Positions 32,819-42,875 are shown, numbered from the stretch's first letter. The stretch: 64,000 bases of DNA from Sugiyamaella lignohabitans (GCF_001640025.1 NC_031672.1:620001-684000), one strand, 5' to 3'. Notes: a model not told the origin generated them from the sequence alone. A program made the numbers and translations.

Positions 32819-33895
32819 ATGGCTGCTGCAAAACTTCCTCAGGCCGTACAGACTGGGTTCTCGTCACGTCTACGGCTGGAACAGACTTCATTATTTATTT
32901 CTACTCAGCCTGTAGTACGCGCCACGAAACGTGCAACTGCCAATTTGATTAGCTATGCTGAGATTGAAGAGGATTACGATGACGATGATGAGGACCCTTC
33001 GTTTGGTCCCGATGGCAGTACTGGGTATGGCAGCACTCCTGCTCCAACGAGCCATCAACAATCACAATCTCAAGAACCTGCAGAACCAAAAAAAGTAGAA
33101 GTCAAACGACCAGCGGTGCGAACTAGGCATCCTCTCTATACGGAACAACAACTGGTGGATATTGCCCAAAGAGAAGAGATTCTAGTACCAATTAAACTTG
33201 CGCTGGAATTTGATACTTATAGAATAACAGACTTTTTGATGTGGAATTTAAATGAACAAGTTCTGACGCCAGAATCGTTTGCCATCATTACATGTAATGA
33301 CCTGGAATTACCAGTGGGTTATACAAACACTATATCATCATCAATCAAATCACAATTGGCAGAGTATAGCTCAGTGGCAAATATACAGCTGCCACGTGAC
33401 TGTGGAATTCACGTCATTATCCACTTATCGGTGAACCTTGATAAAGAATTATATGAGGATAAGTTTGAGTGGGACTTGGGCTGTGATCTAACGCCTGAGA
33501 TGTTTGCTCAAAGTGTTGTAAAGGACCTTGGCATATCAGGAGAGTTCTATCCTGCTATAGCTCATGCTTTACATGATGTTCTAATTCGTATGAAAAAAGA
33601 GGCTGTTGAGGGTCACCTGCCTCAAGAAGTTGACAACCTCGCTGCTTTTGGTGCAGAGGCCGGTTGGAGAGTTGACCAGGAACTTCTTGGTGCTGAATGG
33701 GCACCTACTTTAGAGAAACTGTCCCAAGAAGAGATTGAAAGACGCGAAATTGAAAGAGAAAGAAATATTCGTCGTCTGAAACGTGAGTCGGCCCGGATGG
33801 GCGATATTACGGACATTGGCGGTCTATTTGGAGGCCGAAGCAAGCGACGAAGATATGACTCGCCTTCTCAAGGTGGTTCTCCTGCATTCTGGTAG
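32819..33895 (+). CDS. SFH1: SNF5-family RSC remodeller subunit
   Basis: 358 residues from the ATG at 32819. The N-terminus LPQAVQTGFSSRLRLEQTSLF matches Sfh1 rather than the long Gln-rich Snf5. After an acidic linker (EEDYDDDDEDP), the SNF5 domain (about 120-270) contains LVPIKLALEFDTYRITDFLMWNLNE, a first repeat, and the second repeat HLSVNLDKELYEDKFEWDL. A basic, Glu/Arg-rich helix and KRRRYD end the protein. Sfh1 is the SNF5/INI1 homologue of the RSC complex, which moves and evicts nucleosomes. It is a little shorter than S. cerevisiae Sfh1 (about 426). Confidence 0.9.
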   Translation: MAAAKLPQAVQTGFSSRLRLEQTSLFISTQPVVRATKRATANLISYAEIEEDYDDDDEDPSFGPDGSTGYGSTPAPTSHQQSQSQEPAEPKKVEVKRPAVRTRHPLYTEQQLVDIAQREEILVPIKLALEFDTYRITDFLMWNLNEQVLTPESFAIITCNDLELPVGYTNTISSSIKSQLAEYSSVANIQLPRDCGIHVIIHLSVNLDKELYEDKFEWDLGCDLTPEMFAQSVVKDLGISGEFYPAIAHALHDVLIRMKKEAVEGHLPQEVDNLAAFGAEAGWRVDQELLGAEWAPTLEKLSQEEIERREIERERNIRRLKRESARMGDITDIGGLFGGRSKRRRYDSPSQGGSPAFW

Positions 33896-35691
33896 CCACC
33901 ACAAAATTATTTAGATGGCTTTATTTTCTTGGCCAAGCTACTGCTTCTGCTCCACATGCGGGGCCCTGATGCTGCCAATGCACCTCTGCTGCCTGTGGAA
34001 AGTTGACCTGTGTAAGATGCACTTATGATGTACGATAATAAATTATTATAATAGCCTCTCATAGATTTGGCAGCAATGCGATGCTAAAGATGCTAGACTT
34101 TGATAAGAGCCAAATAACATTTCGTCCTAAAAATAGTGACTTCTCACAAAAGATTATCAGACTAGAGTCTCGCCCTAACTCAGTTCAGCAGTGTGAAAAA
34201 CGTTAGATGGGGCCCCATTTAACGGGGAAGGGACTAGTCACAATTATGGATTAGCAGATATAGTGTCACAGATCCAGATCCACCCGGATTTCGGCACTTC
34301 ATTTGAGATGCTACATTTCGTGATGAATTGCTTGCTTGGTTGGCCTGTTTAGCTGACGGCAAGATGATGTCTGGTGTAACTAATCACTAGCATGATTTCG
34401 TCGGGCCGAGCGTGAATTTCTTTTTGCTCTCCACAGCTGAATCTATGAAATCTTGGTGCTCTCTACATGAAATGCAAAAATCTTCTGTGCTTACATCACG
34501 CCGTGGTCTGGTCGCACCAACTTAAAAAATATAGAGCTTAAAGTGGTCTAAAGTTTATTTCTCTAGAGTTAACGTACAAGATAAATGGTCAGTGTGGTAT
34601 TTTAAGATCATTGGTCCAGCAATTGGGAATACTAACAAATCCTTCGTTTAGATTTAAAACCGAGTTATGACCAGAGGTTAAGAGGTTCGCCATTTTTTTT
34701 ATGAACAACTTCCCAAATAGGAAGTGACAGTTGAATATTGCCAATTCGAGTTTATTCCGCTTTTCCGTGTACTGAGTAGATCTTTTAAGTAGACATATGG
34801 CCGGCCATCTACAATTAACATCCCCGCATGTCTGGACCGCCTTGGACGCTGATGCTCTGTCAAAGGGTAAAAGTCGAAATTCTAAGAGAGGCGCTTTTTA
34901 TCGGTGCCTGAACCGTGCAGCTATCATGCGCAAGTGAGTTCACATGCAATGCAGCCATCAGATTTTCGTTTTATTATATTTTAGGCCACAATCCTTAACT
35001 TTTCGCCGTTCTCACGATTACAAAATGAAAATTGAGCTTTTGACTAATGGAACCGATTAGAATTTGCTTTTGTAATTTAGAATTAGAATTAACTTGTGAG
35101 ATATAAGAAAACGACTGGATAATTGCAAAAATTGATCGACCTCTGTAAGTCACGTGCATGCAGTGTCGACTTGGTTCTATGCAGGTGGCTGACCGCTGCA
35201 GACCTATTCATAATTGTGTGGGCTGGATATCCAGCTGCTTCAAATTGACGATTAGTACCGTACGAAAAATTAAAAGTCAGGTCATCTACTGTACATCTCC
35301 ATTGATAGACGAAATGGCTGGTCGGATAATGAATTGAAAAGGGTCTTAAGCGAAAATGTGGATTGGCGCTCAGAAACGTCCTTAATCTGGATAAGGCCTG
35401 GCGGGCATGATTGTTCTCACCGCCATAGGATCATATAAAACCATTCAGCTCGGCATCATCAGCTTTGAATAAGGTTCGCAATTTTTTGTGCTGTTGAAAT
35501 AATATTCTCTTGTTCGTTGGACAGTAAAGAAAATAATTATTTGCTGACTAGCTACAAAGGCTTGGCTCGGATTTATTACCAAACTTATATAACCTTGTGT
35601 TTGTCTTGCAAAATCTAAGATAGGCTCAGTTCAGCTCTTCCACCCCGGCTTAATTTTTTTTCTTGAAGAAATTTAATTTAGTTCTTGAACG
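33896..35691. other. 1.8 kb intergenic before the WD40 gene
   Basis: No gene found. The stretch is AT-rich and contains TATAAAA at 35434-35440, about 250 bp upstream of the WD40 start, and CACGTG at 35153-35158. The unusual length for this window suggests a large promoter or an unannotated non-coding transcript. Confidence 0.5.
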
Positions 35692-37173
35692 ATGGATGGT
35701 CCAATAAGGGTACTTGGAGATGGCCAAGTAGACCCTGGGTTTTACAATTCAGATGATTACAACAGTCGCTTAGACGGGCTTAAAATAAGGCAGGAATTCG
35801 AGGTTCCTGCTGCCAAGCAGCAGCTAAGACATGTTAATGATGTCAATGACTACTTTCAACCTCAGGAACCTACTGGAGAAGTTTCTGTTTCATCACACTA
35901 CTGGAAGATTCCTGATAAGCGTCAGTACTTGACGGCCATTGCAACACATGAGACTGATCCCTTGGTGGCCATTGCTAGTGGATCTAGAGAATCCAACCTA
36001 TTCATATATGAGCTTGACAAAAATGAACTGGATGCGTCAAAGTCTATTTTAACTCATCACCAGACTATAACTCTGGCAGAAATTCACTCTCTTGCATGGG
36101 CGTCCCCCAATGATCCTCTGGGACAACAGGGCAATGTCATATTCACTGGTCACAACACTGGCATGGTACATATGATTTTATTACCGGATCCTTACAGAAG
36201 CAGTGATCCAGCGGAGATAATGAAACGCTTTAATCATAACCGACATGTAGAAGGCGCCACTAGTACGAGGATAAGTCAATTAGGACTCACCAGTGGCTCC
36301 TGGACGTGTTCAGCGCCAACTTCTATCATGTCACTGTTTAATGAGCATCTTTTCCTGTGGGATCCCAGTCGGAGTGATATGCCTATCATGAAGAAAAAGA
36401 TTCGAGGCGTCTCGTGCTTTGATATATCTACGCTTCATGATGGCGTGATATCGGTGGGTAGTTCTAAAGGTATATCCATACGAGATGTGAGGGCAAAGGG
36501 ATCACATGGGTTATCTCCACCAACTGGCAACGACAAGAAGGTTACACAAGTCAAATGGTCTCCATTTGATGCAAACATAGTAGCCGCAGTACATGATGGA
36601 AATACTTTAAAAGTATGGGATGTGCGAGCCAATGCTCCAATGCTCACTTATCATGGACACTCGGATATTATCAACTCGATAAATTGGTCTAACACTGACT
36701 CTAATCAGCTCTGGTCAGCCTCAGATGACAATACTATTAGAATGTGGGATATAGATGAGAGTCAAGAACAACAGCGACAAGTGGACAGTATTAGTAATTC
36801 AGTCCAGTCGGTACGAAACAACGAGAAGGATGCTAAATGGGTACCGACAAAACCTTGGAAGTTATATCGCCAAAGACTGTCAAGATATAATGAATCATTC
36901 TCTCTTGGATATTTCGTTGATCCAAGTCAAGGAGGTACCTTGTCGTCCACGACGATATTTTCTGAATCCAAGCAATTCTTATCGCTGGCATCATTTCCCA
37001 ACACTAGACATGGTGATCAAAGTATCCTATCGATTGATAACGATGGGTTCTTTGGATTGCATGTCAAGGAAAATTCTAATGCAGGTAGTCGTAGAGGCAG
37101 CTTTGGATATAGCGATAGCATGGATTCCAGTGATAGTGACATTGGTAGTTCATATTCAGTCCCAACAGTTTGA
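35692..37173 (+). CDS. WD40-repeat protein (possibly Dse1-like)
   Basis: 493 residues. An N-terminal 75-residue segment precedes a beta-propeller that runs to about residue 365. Clear WD units are WSPFDANIVAAVHDGNTLKVWDV and WSNTDSNQLWSASDDNTIRMWDI; the earlier blades are divergent (HSLAWASPNDP, GHNTGMVHMILL, LFNEHLFLWDP, GSSKGISIRDV). The tail is Ser-rich (RRGSFGYSDSMDSSDSD), suggesting phosphorylation. A single-propeller, Ser-tailed architecture is seen in yeast Dse1, a daughter-cell-specific protein, but I cannot confirm orthology; other WD40 scaffolds are possible. The long upstream region would suit complex regulation. Confidence 0.75.
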   Translation: MDGPIRVLGDGQVDPGFYNSDDYNSRLDGLKIRQEFEVPAAKQQLRHVNDVNDYFQPQEPTGEVSVSSHYWKIPDKRQYLTAIATHETDPLVAIASGSRESNLFIYELDKNELDASKSILTHHQTITLAEIHSLAWASPNDPLGQQGNVIFTGHNTGMVHMILLPDPYRSSDPAEIMKRFNHNRHVEGATSTRISQLGLTSGSWTCSAPTSIMSLFNEHLFLWDPSRSDMPIMKKKIRGVSCFDISTLHDGVISVGSSKGISIRDVRAKGSHGLSPPTGNDKKVTQVKWSPFDANIVAAVHDGNTLKVWDVRANAPMLTYHGHSDIINSINWSNTDSNQLWSASDDNTIRMWDIDESQEQQRQVDSISNSVQSVRNNEKDAKWVPTKPWKLYRQRLSRYNESFSLGYFVDPSQGGTLSSTTIFSESKQFLSLASFPNTRHGDQSILSIDNDGFFGLHVKENSNAGSRRGSFGYSDSMDSSDSDIGSSYSVPTV

Positions 37174-37284
37174 ACAGTAGAAAATACCCCAGTCATTGGC
37201 TCTTCCTGAGCCAAGCCGACTTCGCTGTTTGGACCAATACGCATTGTAACGACTTGATGTAAGAATTAATAAACACGTTAATAA

Positions 37285-37633
37285 ATTTTTAGTAACGTTG
37301 AGAAGTGTATTTCATGAGTGTGCTTTCAGGCACAATGAGACAACAAATAATAAATTAAAAATACGAATAAATAACAATTGTAATCTTCGTAGCGCTGGAA
37401 TGAAAATAATAATTAGAAAAATACGACTGCAAACTCCTGCCCTCTCAACACCCTTGTAAATGCTTCATAATGAGCGCTAATGAGCAATTGAAACAGTTAC
37501 ACAAATAAACAAATCTACGACTACTTGGTCCTGTTCTCTGTACACCTTCTTTAAATGCTTCATAATGAGCGTTACACATTAAGACACGTTAAATAATAAA
37601 TTAAACAAATCTACGACTACATAGTCCTGTTGT
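37285..37633. repeat. Degenerate tandem copies of the EAF3 3' end
   Basis: Two degenerate units upstream of the true EAF3 end (about 37401-37497 and 37498-37590 on the plus strand) repeat the pattern of 37591-37689, which contains the EAF3 stop and last codons. Spacing of the shared ATGCTTC core is 95 and 96 bp (37460, 37555, 37651). Read on the minus strand, the copies still resemble the C-terminal codons YEAF..GV. A further fragment, GTAACGTTGAGAAGTGT at 37293-37309, matches the EAF3 segment at 37658-37674 with one mismatch. Confidence 0.75.
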
Positions 37634-38689
37634 CTAAACACCCTTTGCAAATGCTTCGTAACGCTGAGAAGTGTTTTCATAGGCTTTGGTAAATAGCTGA
37701 TCTCGATTCTTGGCCAAGAATTGCAGACAGTCCTCTAAATGGTCTTTGAGAACCGATACGCCCTGAGGATCCATATTGGTCAAGGCGATTAGGTTTGGTA
37801 GTGATACAAATAGTCGCAAAAGATGTTGAGCTCCATACAATTCACTCATCTCTTTATCAGGATGGGCTTTCCGAATCTCCAGATACTGTTGTCGCTCGAA
37901 CCTGTACAGCAGCATATTTCCGAGGGAACGATCAAAATAGAGCTTCAATCCAGAAATGACTTCATCGAGGATTTCAGCTTCACTGCTTCCAACACGCATC
38001 TTGGGTTTAGAATCTCTGTATTTTTTGAGAATTTCCACTACATTCGGTTTTTGAGGCAGGCTTAGCAGTTGGTGCTCTTTAGTGATATATTCCCAGTCAT
38101 CGACCAAAAGTGATTTCAAAGAATCAGGTACCATGATATTTATTTCCAATCGTTTAATAAAGTCTTCCTCACGCTCTAAATCGTCTTGACCCGAGGGACG
38201 GGATCGTTTATGACTCCTTGAGAACGATAAGCCCGACTCTTCTTTTGGGGCATCTTTACGTTTTGAACTAGTTTCACCAGCCAAGGACCCCGACACACCA
38301 TTTGTGGCGGCACCTGCTGTAGAAGACGAAGAAGCAGCTGTCTTCTTAGTTTTGTTCTGATTAACGGCTGCCAGAGCCGCCTGTTTGAGTTCCTTCTGAG
38401 TACGAAGATTCTCTTCATTCCATTGTAGAACACGATCCGCAGCAATCCACTCGTCCCACGTGGATTTCCATCCTTTATAATGTACAAAATAAGCGACCTT
38501 CTCCTTGAATTCCGAAGGAAGGTCTGAAATATCGGCTTTCTTCTCTCCACCCTCACTTGGCGGCGCCCTGGACATAGCCTGTTTCACTGCCGGATTATAT
38601 GACTTGATAATCTTGGCTTCGTACAAAAGCGGGCCATGGAACGCCAAACATTTAGTGCCTGCCGCCAGCACGTTCGGACCCTTCGTCAT
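37634..38689 (-). CDS. EAF3: Chromodomain/MRG protein of NuA4 and Rpd3S
   Basis: 351 residues from the ATG at 38689 (the frame runs upstream to a TTG, less likely). The chromo barrel (about 5-95) has CLAFHGPLLYEAKI, a linker and the aromatic cage region YFVHYKGWKSTWDEWI, which in the family binds methylated H3K36. A Lys/Ser/Ala-rich linker precedes the MRG domain (about 185-345): INIMVPDSLKSLLVDDWEYI, ILDEVISGLKLYFDRSLGNMLLYRFERQQY and YGAQHLLRLFVSLPNLI. Eaf3 recruits NuA4 and the Rpd3S deacetylase to transcribed chromatin. The gene is divergent from BNA4, with a palindromic repeat in the shared promoter. Degenerate copies of its 3' end follow the stop. Confidence 0.94.
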   Translation of the reverse strand: MTKGPNVLAAGTKCLAFHGPLLYEAKIIKSYNPAVKQAMSRAPPSEGGEKKADISDLPSEFKEKVAYFVHYKGWKSTWDEWIAADRVLQWNEENLRTQKELKQAALAAVNQNKTKKTAASSSSTAGAATNGVSGSLAGETSSKRKDAPKEESGLSFSRSHKRSRPSGQDDLEREEDFIKRLEINIMVPDSLKSLLVDDWEYITKEHQLLSLPQKPNVVEILKKYRDSKPKMRVGSSEAEILDEVISGLKLYFDRSLGNMLLYRFERQQYLEIRKAHPDKEMSELYGAQHLLRLFVSLPNLIALTNMDPQGVSVLKDHLEDCLQFLAKNRDQLFTKAYENTSQRYEAFAKGV

Positions 38690-38848
38690 TGCTACCAATA
38701 CTATCGACTAACTTCGTCCTGTAGCTAGATCAATCGCGGACCAGCGAAGGTCTCACCCAGTTAATAACCTGCTGCAGAGACGCGTCCCGTCGTGCGGCCG
38801 TGCGGCGTCGCTGGACCCTGGCGGGGGTGATTCGGGGAGGGGGGTGCT

Positions 38849-38986
38849 GCCTCCGGCGGCTGGGGCTCTGCCCCAGACCCCGTTGCTCCTCTCGCTTTGC
38901 TCGAGTCGTTTCGTCTACGGGCCCGTGATAACTCCTGCGTAGCAGGAGCCACGGGGTCTGGGGCAGAGCCCCAGCCGCCGGAGGCA
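38849..38986. repeat. GC-rich bipartite repeat in the EAF3/BNA4 shared promoter
   Basis: The arms match each other at the loop (GGGGC-TCT-GCCCC and GGGGC-AGA-GCCCC). The left arm has CTCTCGCTTTGCTCGAGTCG, the spacer TTTCGTCTACGGGCCC, and the right arm CTCCTGCGTAGCAGGAG. It sits 160 bp from the EAF3 start and 120 bp from the BNA4 start. Confidence 0.92.
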
Positions 38987-39106
38987 GGACCCCTCCAGGT
39001 ATCAGGTGATCCACTGGCTATAGACGGTGATGTCCCTAACCTCTGACAAATGTCAGTCAGAAGATAAAAGGCGCTTGGCAAAGCTGATTTCACGGCATCA
39101 GTGAGA

Positions 39107-40621
39107 ATGTCTTCTAACGAGTCACATACTGTTGGCATTGTGGGTGCTGGGCTGGTAGGCTGTTTGGCTGCTCTGGCGTTTGCTAATGAGGGATTCAAGG
39201 TTGAGCTGTTTGAGTCGCGGCCTGATCTCCGGGACCCAGATCAGCAGGTCCTTTCGCAATTGAGATCTATTAATTTGGCGGTTTCTGCTCGTGGAATCAC
39301 TGCTCTGAGATCTGTTGATGAGGAGATGGCCGACAGAGTCCTCAAGGACCTCGTTCCTATGCATGGTAGAATGGTTCATGATCTCAATGGAAAGCAGATT
39401 TGCCAGAAGTATGGGCTCTATGGAGAGTGTATCAACTCGATCAATCGATCTCTTCTCAATCGTTCATTATTAGATGAGCTAGATAAACTCGATAATGTCA
39501 AAGTCACCTTTAATCACAAGCTTATTCGTTTAGACAATCTGAAACGTTCATCTTCTGATAATCTCGAAAATGCTGCTAATAGTGAAGTAGTCCGTGGACA
39601 CTTTGTGGGTACCAAGACAAATGAATCTTTGACAGTAGAAAATGTCAATGTCTGGATAGGAGCAGATGGTTCATACTCTCAAGTACGTTCTCAAATTCAG
39701 AGAGCTTTACAAATGAACTTTTCTCAAGAATACATTGACCACTACTATCTCGAACTACGTATTCCTGCTAAGAACGAGACAGCCAAGTCGAGCCACTTTG
39801 ATTCGACCTGTCCTGAGGCTGTCGAAGTAGGAACGGAAGCCAAATTCGCTCTGAATCCTAATCATCTTCATATATGGCCTCGTCATGAGTACATGTTAAT
39901 TGCACTTGCCAATTCAGACGGCTCTTTCACATGTACCCTTTTCGCTCCCAAGAGCCTGTTCGACAAGGAACTGGCTATTTCAGCGTCGGATGCTGATGTA
40001 GTTTCTTTCTTTAGGACTAATTTTCCCAGTGCTATAGAGCTCATGGGAGATGATCTGCTATTGGAGTCGTTCAGAAAGAACCCTCGCGGATCGTTGGTAT
40101 GTGTCAAATGCTCTCCTTATAATGTCGGAGGTAAAGCTATTATTATTGGCGATGCAGCCCATTCAATGGTACCATTTTATGGTCAAGGTATGAACTGTGG
40201 ATTTGAAGACGTTCGCACGCTCATGGCTATTCTCAAGAAGCACGAATTTGACTTTGAAACCGGTTTCAACGAGTATACCGAGACCCGCCGCAAGGATCTG
40301 GGTGCCATTGTCGACCTCTCGATGCGAAACTATCAAGAAATGCGCCACGACGTTACCAGTACTGCATATTTGCTCCGCAAGTCTGTAGATGGATTCCTGT
40401 CGCGAGTCATGGGCGATTTCTGGCTGCCACTCTACACGATGGTCTCGTTCCGAGCAGACATCCCCTACTCACGAGCTGTCCAAGAACGCCAATGGCAAAA
40501 CGACATCCTCACCTGGGTCATTCGAGCCTCCGTCGGCACCTCTCTCCTCGCAGGCACTGCCCTATGGCACGGCAGACTGTTCAACACCCTCAGCTCTCTT
40601 TACTCTAGACTGACTCGTTAG
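39107..40621 (+). CDS. BNA4: Kynurenine 3-monooxygenase
   Basis: 504 residues from the ATG at 39107. The FAD-binding Rossmann motif GAGLVG lies at residues 13-18, the DG motif is WIGADGSYSQVR (about 185-195), and the second FAD motif is GDAAHSMVPFYGQGMNCGFED with D349. The order matches the NADPH-dependent aromatic hydroxylase family; YGLYGECINSINRSLLN is typical of KMO. The C-terminal ~40 residues include a hydrophobic stretch (VIRASVGTSLLAGTALW) that would anchor the enzyme in the outer mitochondrial membrane. It converts kynurenine to 3-hydroxykynurenine in de novo NAD synthesis. S. cerevisiae Bna4 is about 460 residues. Confidence 0.94.
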   Translation: MSSNESHTVGIVGAGLVGCLAALAFANEGFKVELFESRPDLRDPDQQVLSQLRSINLAVSARGITALRSVDEEMADRVLKDLVPMHGRMVHDLNGKQICQKYGLYGECINSINRSLLNRSLLDELDKLDNVKVTFNHKLIRLDNLKRSSSDNLENAANSEVVRGHFVGTKTNESLTVENVNVWIGADGSYSQVRSQIQRALQMNFSQEYIDHYYLELRIPAKNETAKSSHFDSTCPEAVEVGTEAKFALNPNHLHIWPRHEYMLIALANSDGSFTCTLFAPKSLFDKELAISASDADVVSFFRTNFPSAIELMGDDLLLESFRKNPRGSLVCVKCSPYNVGGKAIIIGDAAHSMVPFYGQGMNCGFEDVRTLMAILKKHEFDFETGFNEYTETRRKDLGAIVDLSMRNYQEMRHDVTSTAYLLRKSVDGFLSRVMGDFWLPLYTMVSFRADIPYSRAVQERQWQNDILTWVIRASVGTSLLAGTALWHGRLFNTLSSLYSRLTR

Positions 40622-40685
40622 ACACAGTCATTTTTCACTGTATGTACATATTTATTTTCCTCTCTGCGATAGTGGGTGTGACTCT

Positions 40686-40739
40686 GCCTCCGGCGGCTGG
40701 GGCGCTGCCCCAGACCCCGTTGTGCTCGCTTCGCGAGCT
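40686..40739. repeat. Single left-type repeat arm, 3' of BNA4
   Basis: Begins 65 bp after the BNA4 stop. It has CTGGGGC-GCT-GCCCCAG and a GCTCGCTTCGCGAGC hairpin and then stops. The only opposing arm is 360 bp away at 41102. Confidence 0.92.
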
Positions 40740-41101
40740 CTAATACGTGGGTGGAATATTAGCAATTGAGAAGCAGATTTTCCAAGACTTTCAGACATGA
40801 GCGTCAGAAGTGGCTGAATAATTCAATTGTACAATCATATGAACAACCCTCGTTCTTCGAGTAATTTATTCTGACGTGATGTGACAGCCATATGAGACGA
40901 CTATCTCGACTTCACATTCCTCGAGAACAAAACAGTCCAGTACTCAATCTAACTACTCGAGTTTCAGAGATGACAGTTCAAGGATGGAGACGGCTCTGGG
41001 ATCATTATAAGAAGTCTAGGTTCGAGTAACTATTCTCAGACGATTGTGATCTGGACCCCACGAACCTCCGCGATCAACAACCAGTCAGGCTCTCGACGTA
41101 A
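40740..41101. other. Spacer between two separated repeat arms
   Basis: AT-richer unique sequence without a gene, bounded by a left-type arm and a right-type arm. It lies between two convergent genes. Confidence 0.6.
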
Positions 41102-41162
41102 CGACTCGAGCGCAGCGAGAGGAGCCACGGGGTCTGGGGCAGAGCCCCAGCCGCCGGAGGCA
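41102..41162. repeat. Single right-type repeat arm, 3' of the small membrane-protein gene
   Basis: From CGACTCGAGCGCAGCGAGAG to GCCGCCGGAGGCA. Its outer end is 77 bp from the stop codon of the minus-strand gene that starts at 42065. Orientation is opposite to the arm at 40686, so the two could pair across the convergent intergenic gap. Confidence 0.92.
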
Positions 41163-41239
41163 CGTCCTCCCCACAAACATTCACGCGATAAAATTTATTT
41201 ATTTATATAAATCAAGATATTAGTGCGGCAACAGGAAGC

Positions 41240-42065
41240 TTACTTGGGAAGAATGGTGTTGTCGCCCCACCAGGTGAGGACAAGGGCGAGACCAACAGTG
41301 TCGAGCAGCGACACAACGGTTTGAGCGGCCAGAACGTCGAAAGTCTTGTTTTCAATAAAGAGACCAGACACAATAGCAGGACCAGAGTTGACAGCAAACA
41401 AGAGAGAACCAAGAATAGCAGCACCCTTATAACTGACAGTGGCAGTCAATTGCAAAAGAGCAGAAACAGCGTAAGATTGGAATGCAGATCCGACGAAGTT
41501 GGCGCCCAGAACTTGAGCAGCGCTGGCTGCCTCCTTGCTCTTCAAGAACTCCTCATTAGTGATGGAACGCTTTGCTCTTTGGAAAGCAGTGCCGAAAACT
41601 GGTTGCGACACAATAAAGCTGGTAGCGTGAGTGTAGGCGGTACCCAAGGCAATCGAGCTGGGGTCGTCGTTAGTACTTGGTCTCTACTTTCTATTTAACG
41701 GACTTCCTCCGGCGGCTGGGGCTCTGCCCCAGACCCCGTGGCTCCTGCTTCGCAGGAGAATACGACAGAGCGGAACTGAGTATTGGACGTGGACATATGA
41801 TGCAAAGCTAGCTAGGAACCGTGGTTATGCAATTGTGCAGTACAAATAACCCAAAAAAAGATTGTGTTTTGTGTACAGGCAATTCCATATGGACCCACAG
41901 TAGCACCAACTACTGCCCAAAACTCTTAACTTGACAGCTGGAATCAACAAGAACTGGTAGAGAGCAGCTGTGGAGCAGTAGCGGTCTTAGATTCAACAAT
42001 GCATATTGTATGTATGGTACTTACGCAGGGGTGACATAAGGGTAAGAAGCAGTGAGAATAGACAT
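41240..42065 (-). CDS. Small predicted integral membrane protein (DUF1761-like), 2 exons
   Basis: Exon 1 is 42025-42065 (13 codons plus 2 nt) and exon 2 is 41240-41657. The 367 nt intron has donor GTAAGT, a perfect TACTAAC branch and acceptor CAG. Joined protein: 152 residues, MSILTASYPYVTPA then SIALGTAYTHATSF. Hydrophobic segments around 15-30, 70-90, 95-115 and 120-142 suggest four membrane spans. Conserved-looking features are the AKRS...EEFLKSKEAASAAQ loop and the end WWGDNTILPK. The pattern resembles the DUF1761 family of fungal and bacterial membrane proteins of unknown role; I did not verify this by search. The intron carries a single repeat arm. Confidence 0.72.
41705..41758. repeat. 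Single repeat arm inside the small membrane-protein intron
   Basis: CCTCCGGCGGCTGGGG through CTCCTGCTTCGCAGGAG, with the first base of the usual GCCTCC end changed to T. On the transcribed strand the arm ends about 30 nt before the CTAAC branch point, and it has the same orientation relative to transcription as the single arm in EF1B-gamma intron 1. Confidence 0.92.
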
Positions 42066-42656
42066 TGTTAATTGAGAATTGGTTCGTGCACTGGAAAAAA
42101 ACTCGAGATAATCTGGTAAATAGTAAAGAAAAATCGATGTTATAGAATCGTACCACTAGCGACACTTAAGGTTATATTTATACTCGCCAACCCCCGGCCA
42201 CAAAGAGTTTGCTAGCAATCTTCATATGCATTTGCGGCAAGGGTTGACGTCATATTAGGCAATCCACCCTGCAGAATGCCATTGAGTGTTGCCGATTGCT
42301 ACAAAGGACCTGAGAAAAGCATAATTGCGGGGGGGCGGCGGCGGTAGCGTTAAAAAAAAAGTCTAACCACCACCGGCACCTTGGCTACGCTTTTTTGGGA
42401 TCAATGCAACTGCCTGAAACAGATCACGCCGCCCAATTCCCGTGCCACCCGGAATTCGATCCCTGATACCCAACAACCGCCAGCCGCGACTACGCCTGTC
42501 CGACCCAGCATGGAACCTTCTGGCCCCTGCATTTCCAACCCCCTGAACCTTCCGAAATAAAATACTCCCTACTTCCGCTGCGAGGATCGCCCGAGACCCC
42601 GTTCTCCAACGCCCTCTTCGCCAGCCGGTGGCAACTGGCTTCGGGGGCTGGTTGCT
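42066..42656. other. Promoter region of the small membrane-protein gene
   Basis: No gene. It includes a G-run GGGGGGGCGGCGGCGG near 42330 and an A-run, then GC-rich sequence leading into the next repeat. Confidence 0.5.
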
Positions 42657-42875
42657 GCCTCCGGCGACTGGGGCTGCGCCCCAGACCCCGCTGCTCCTCT
42701 CGCTTCGCTCGAGTCGGGCGTCTACGGACCCAGTAGAGTTTTTTGGCGGCGGTAGGGGGTTGACCCAGGGTCCGAGATTCGACCTTTCTCGAGTCCAACC
42801 TCCTCAAAAGTCCCAGAAATCTCCTGCGAAGCAGGAGCTACGGGGTCTGGGGCGGAGCCCCAGCCGCCGGAGGCA
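42657..42875. repeat. Bipartite repeat with enlarged spacer, 3' of SWC4
   Basis: Left arm at 42657-42716 (GCCTCCGGCGACTGGGGC..., one change in the terminus) and right arm ending at 42875, separated by about 100 bp instead of 20-30. The outer end lies 57 bp past the SWC4 stop. Confidence 0.9.

Noticed and set aside
41010..41035. GGTTCGAGTAA resembling a tRNA B box
   Set aside because: No matching acceptor or anticodon stems can be folded around it.
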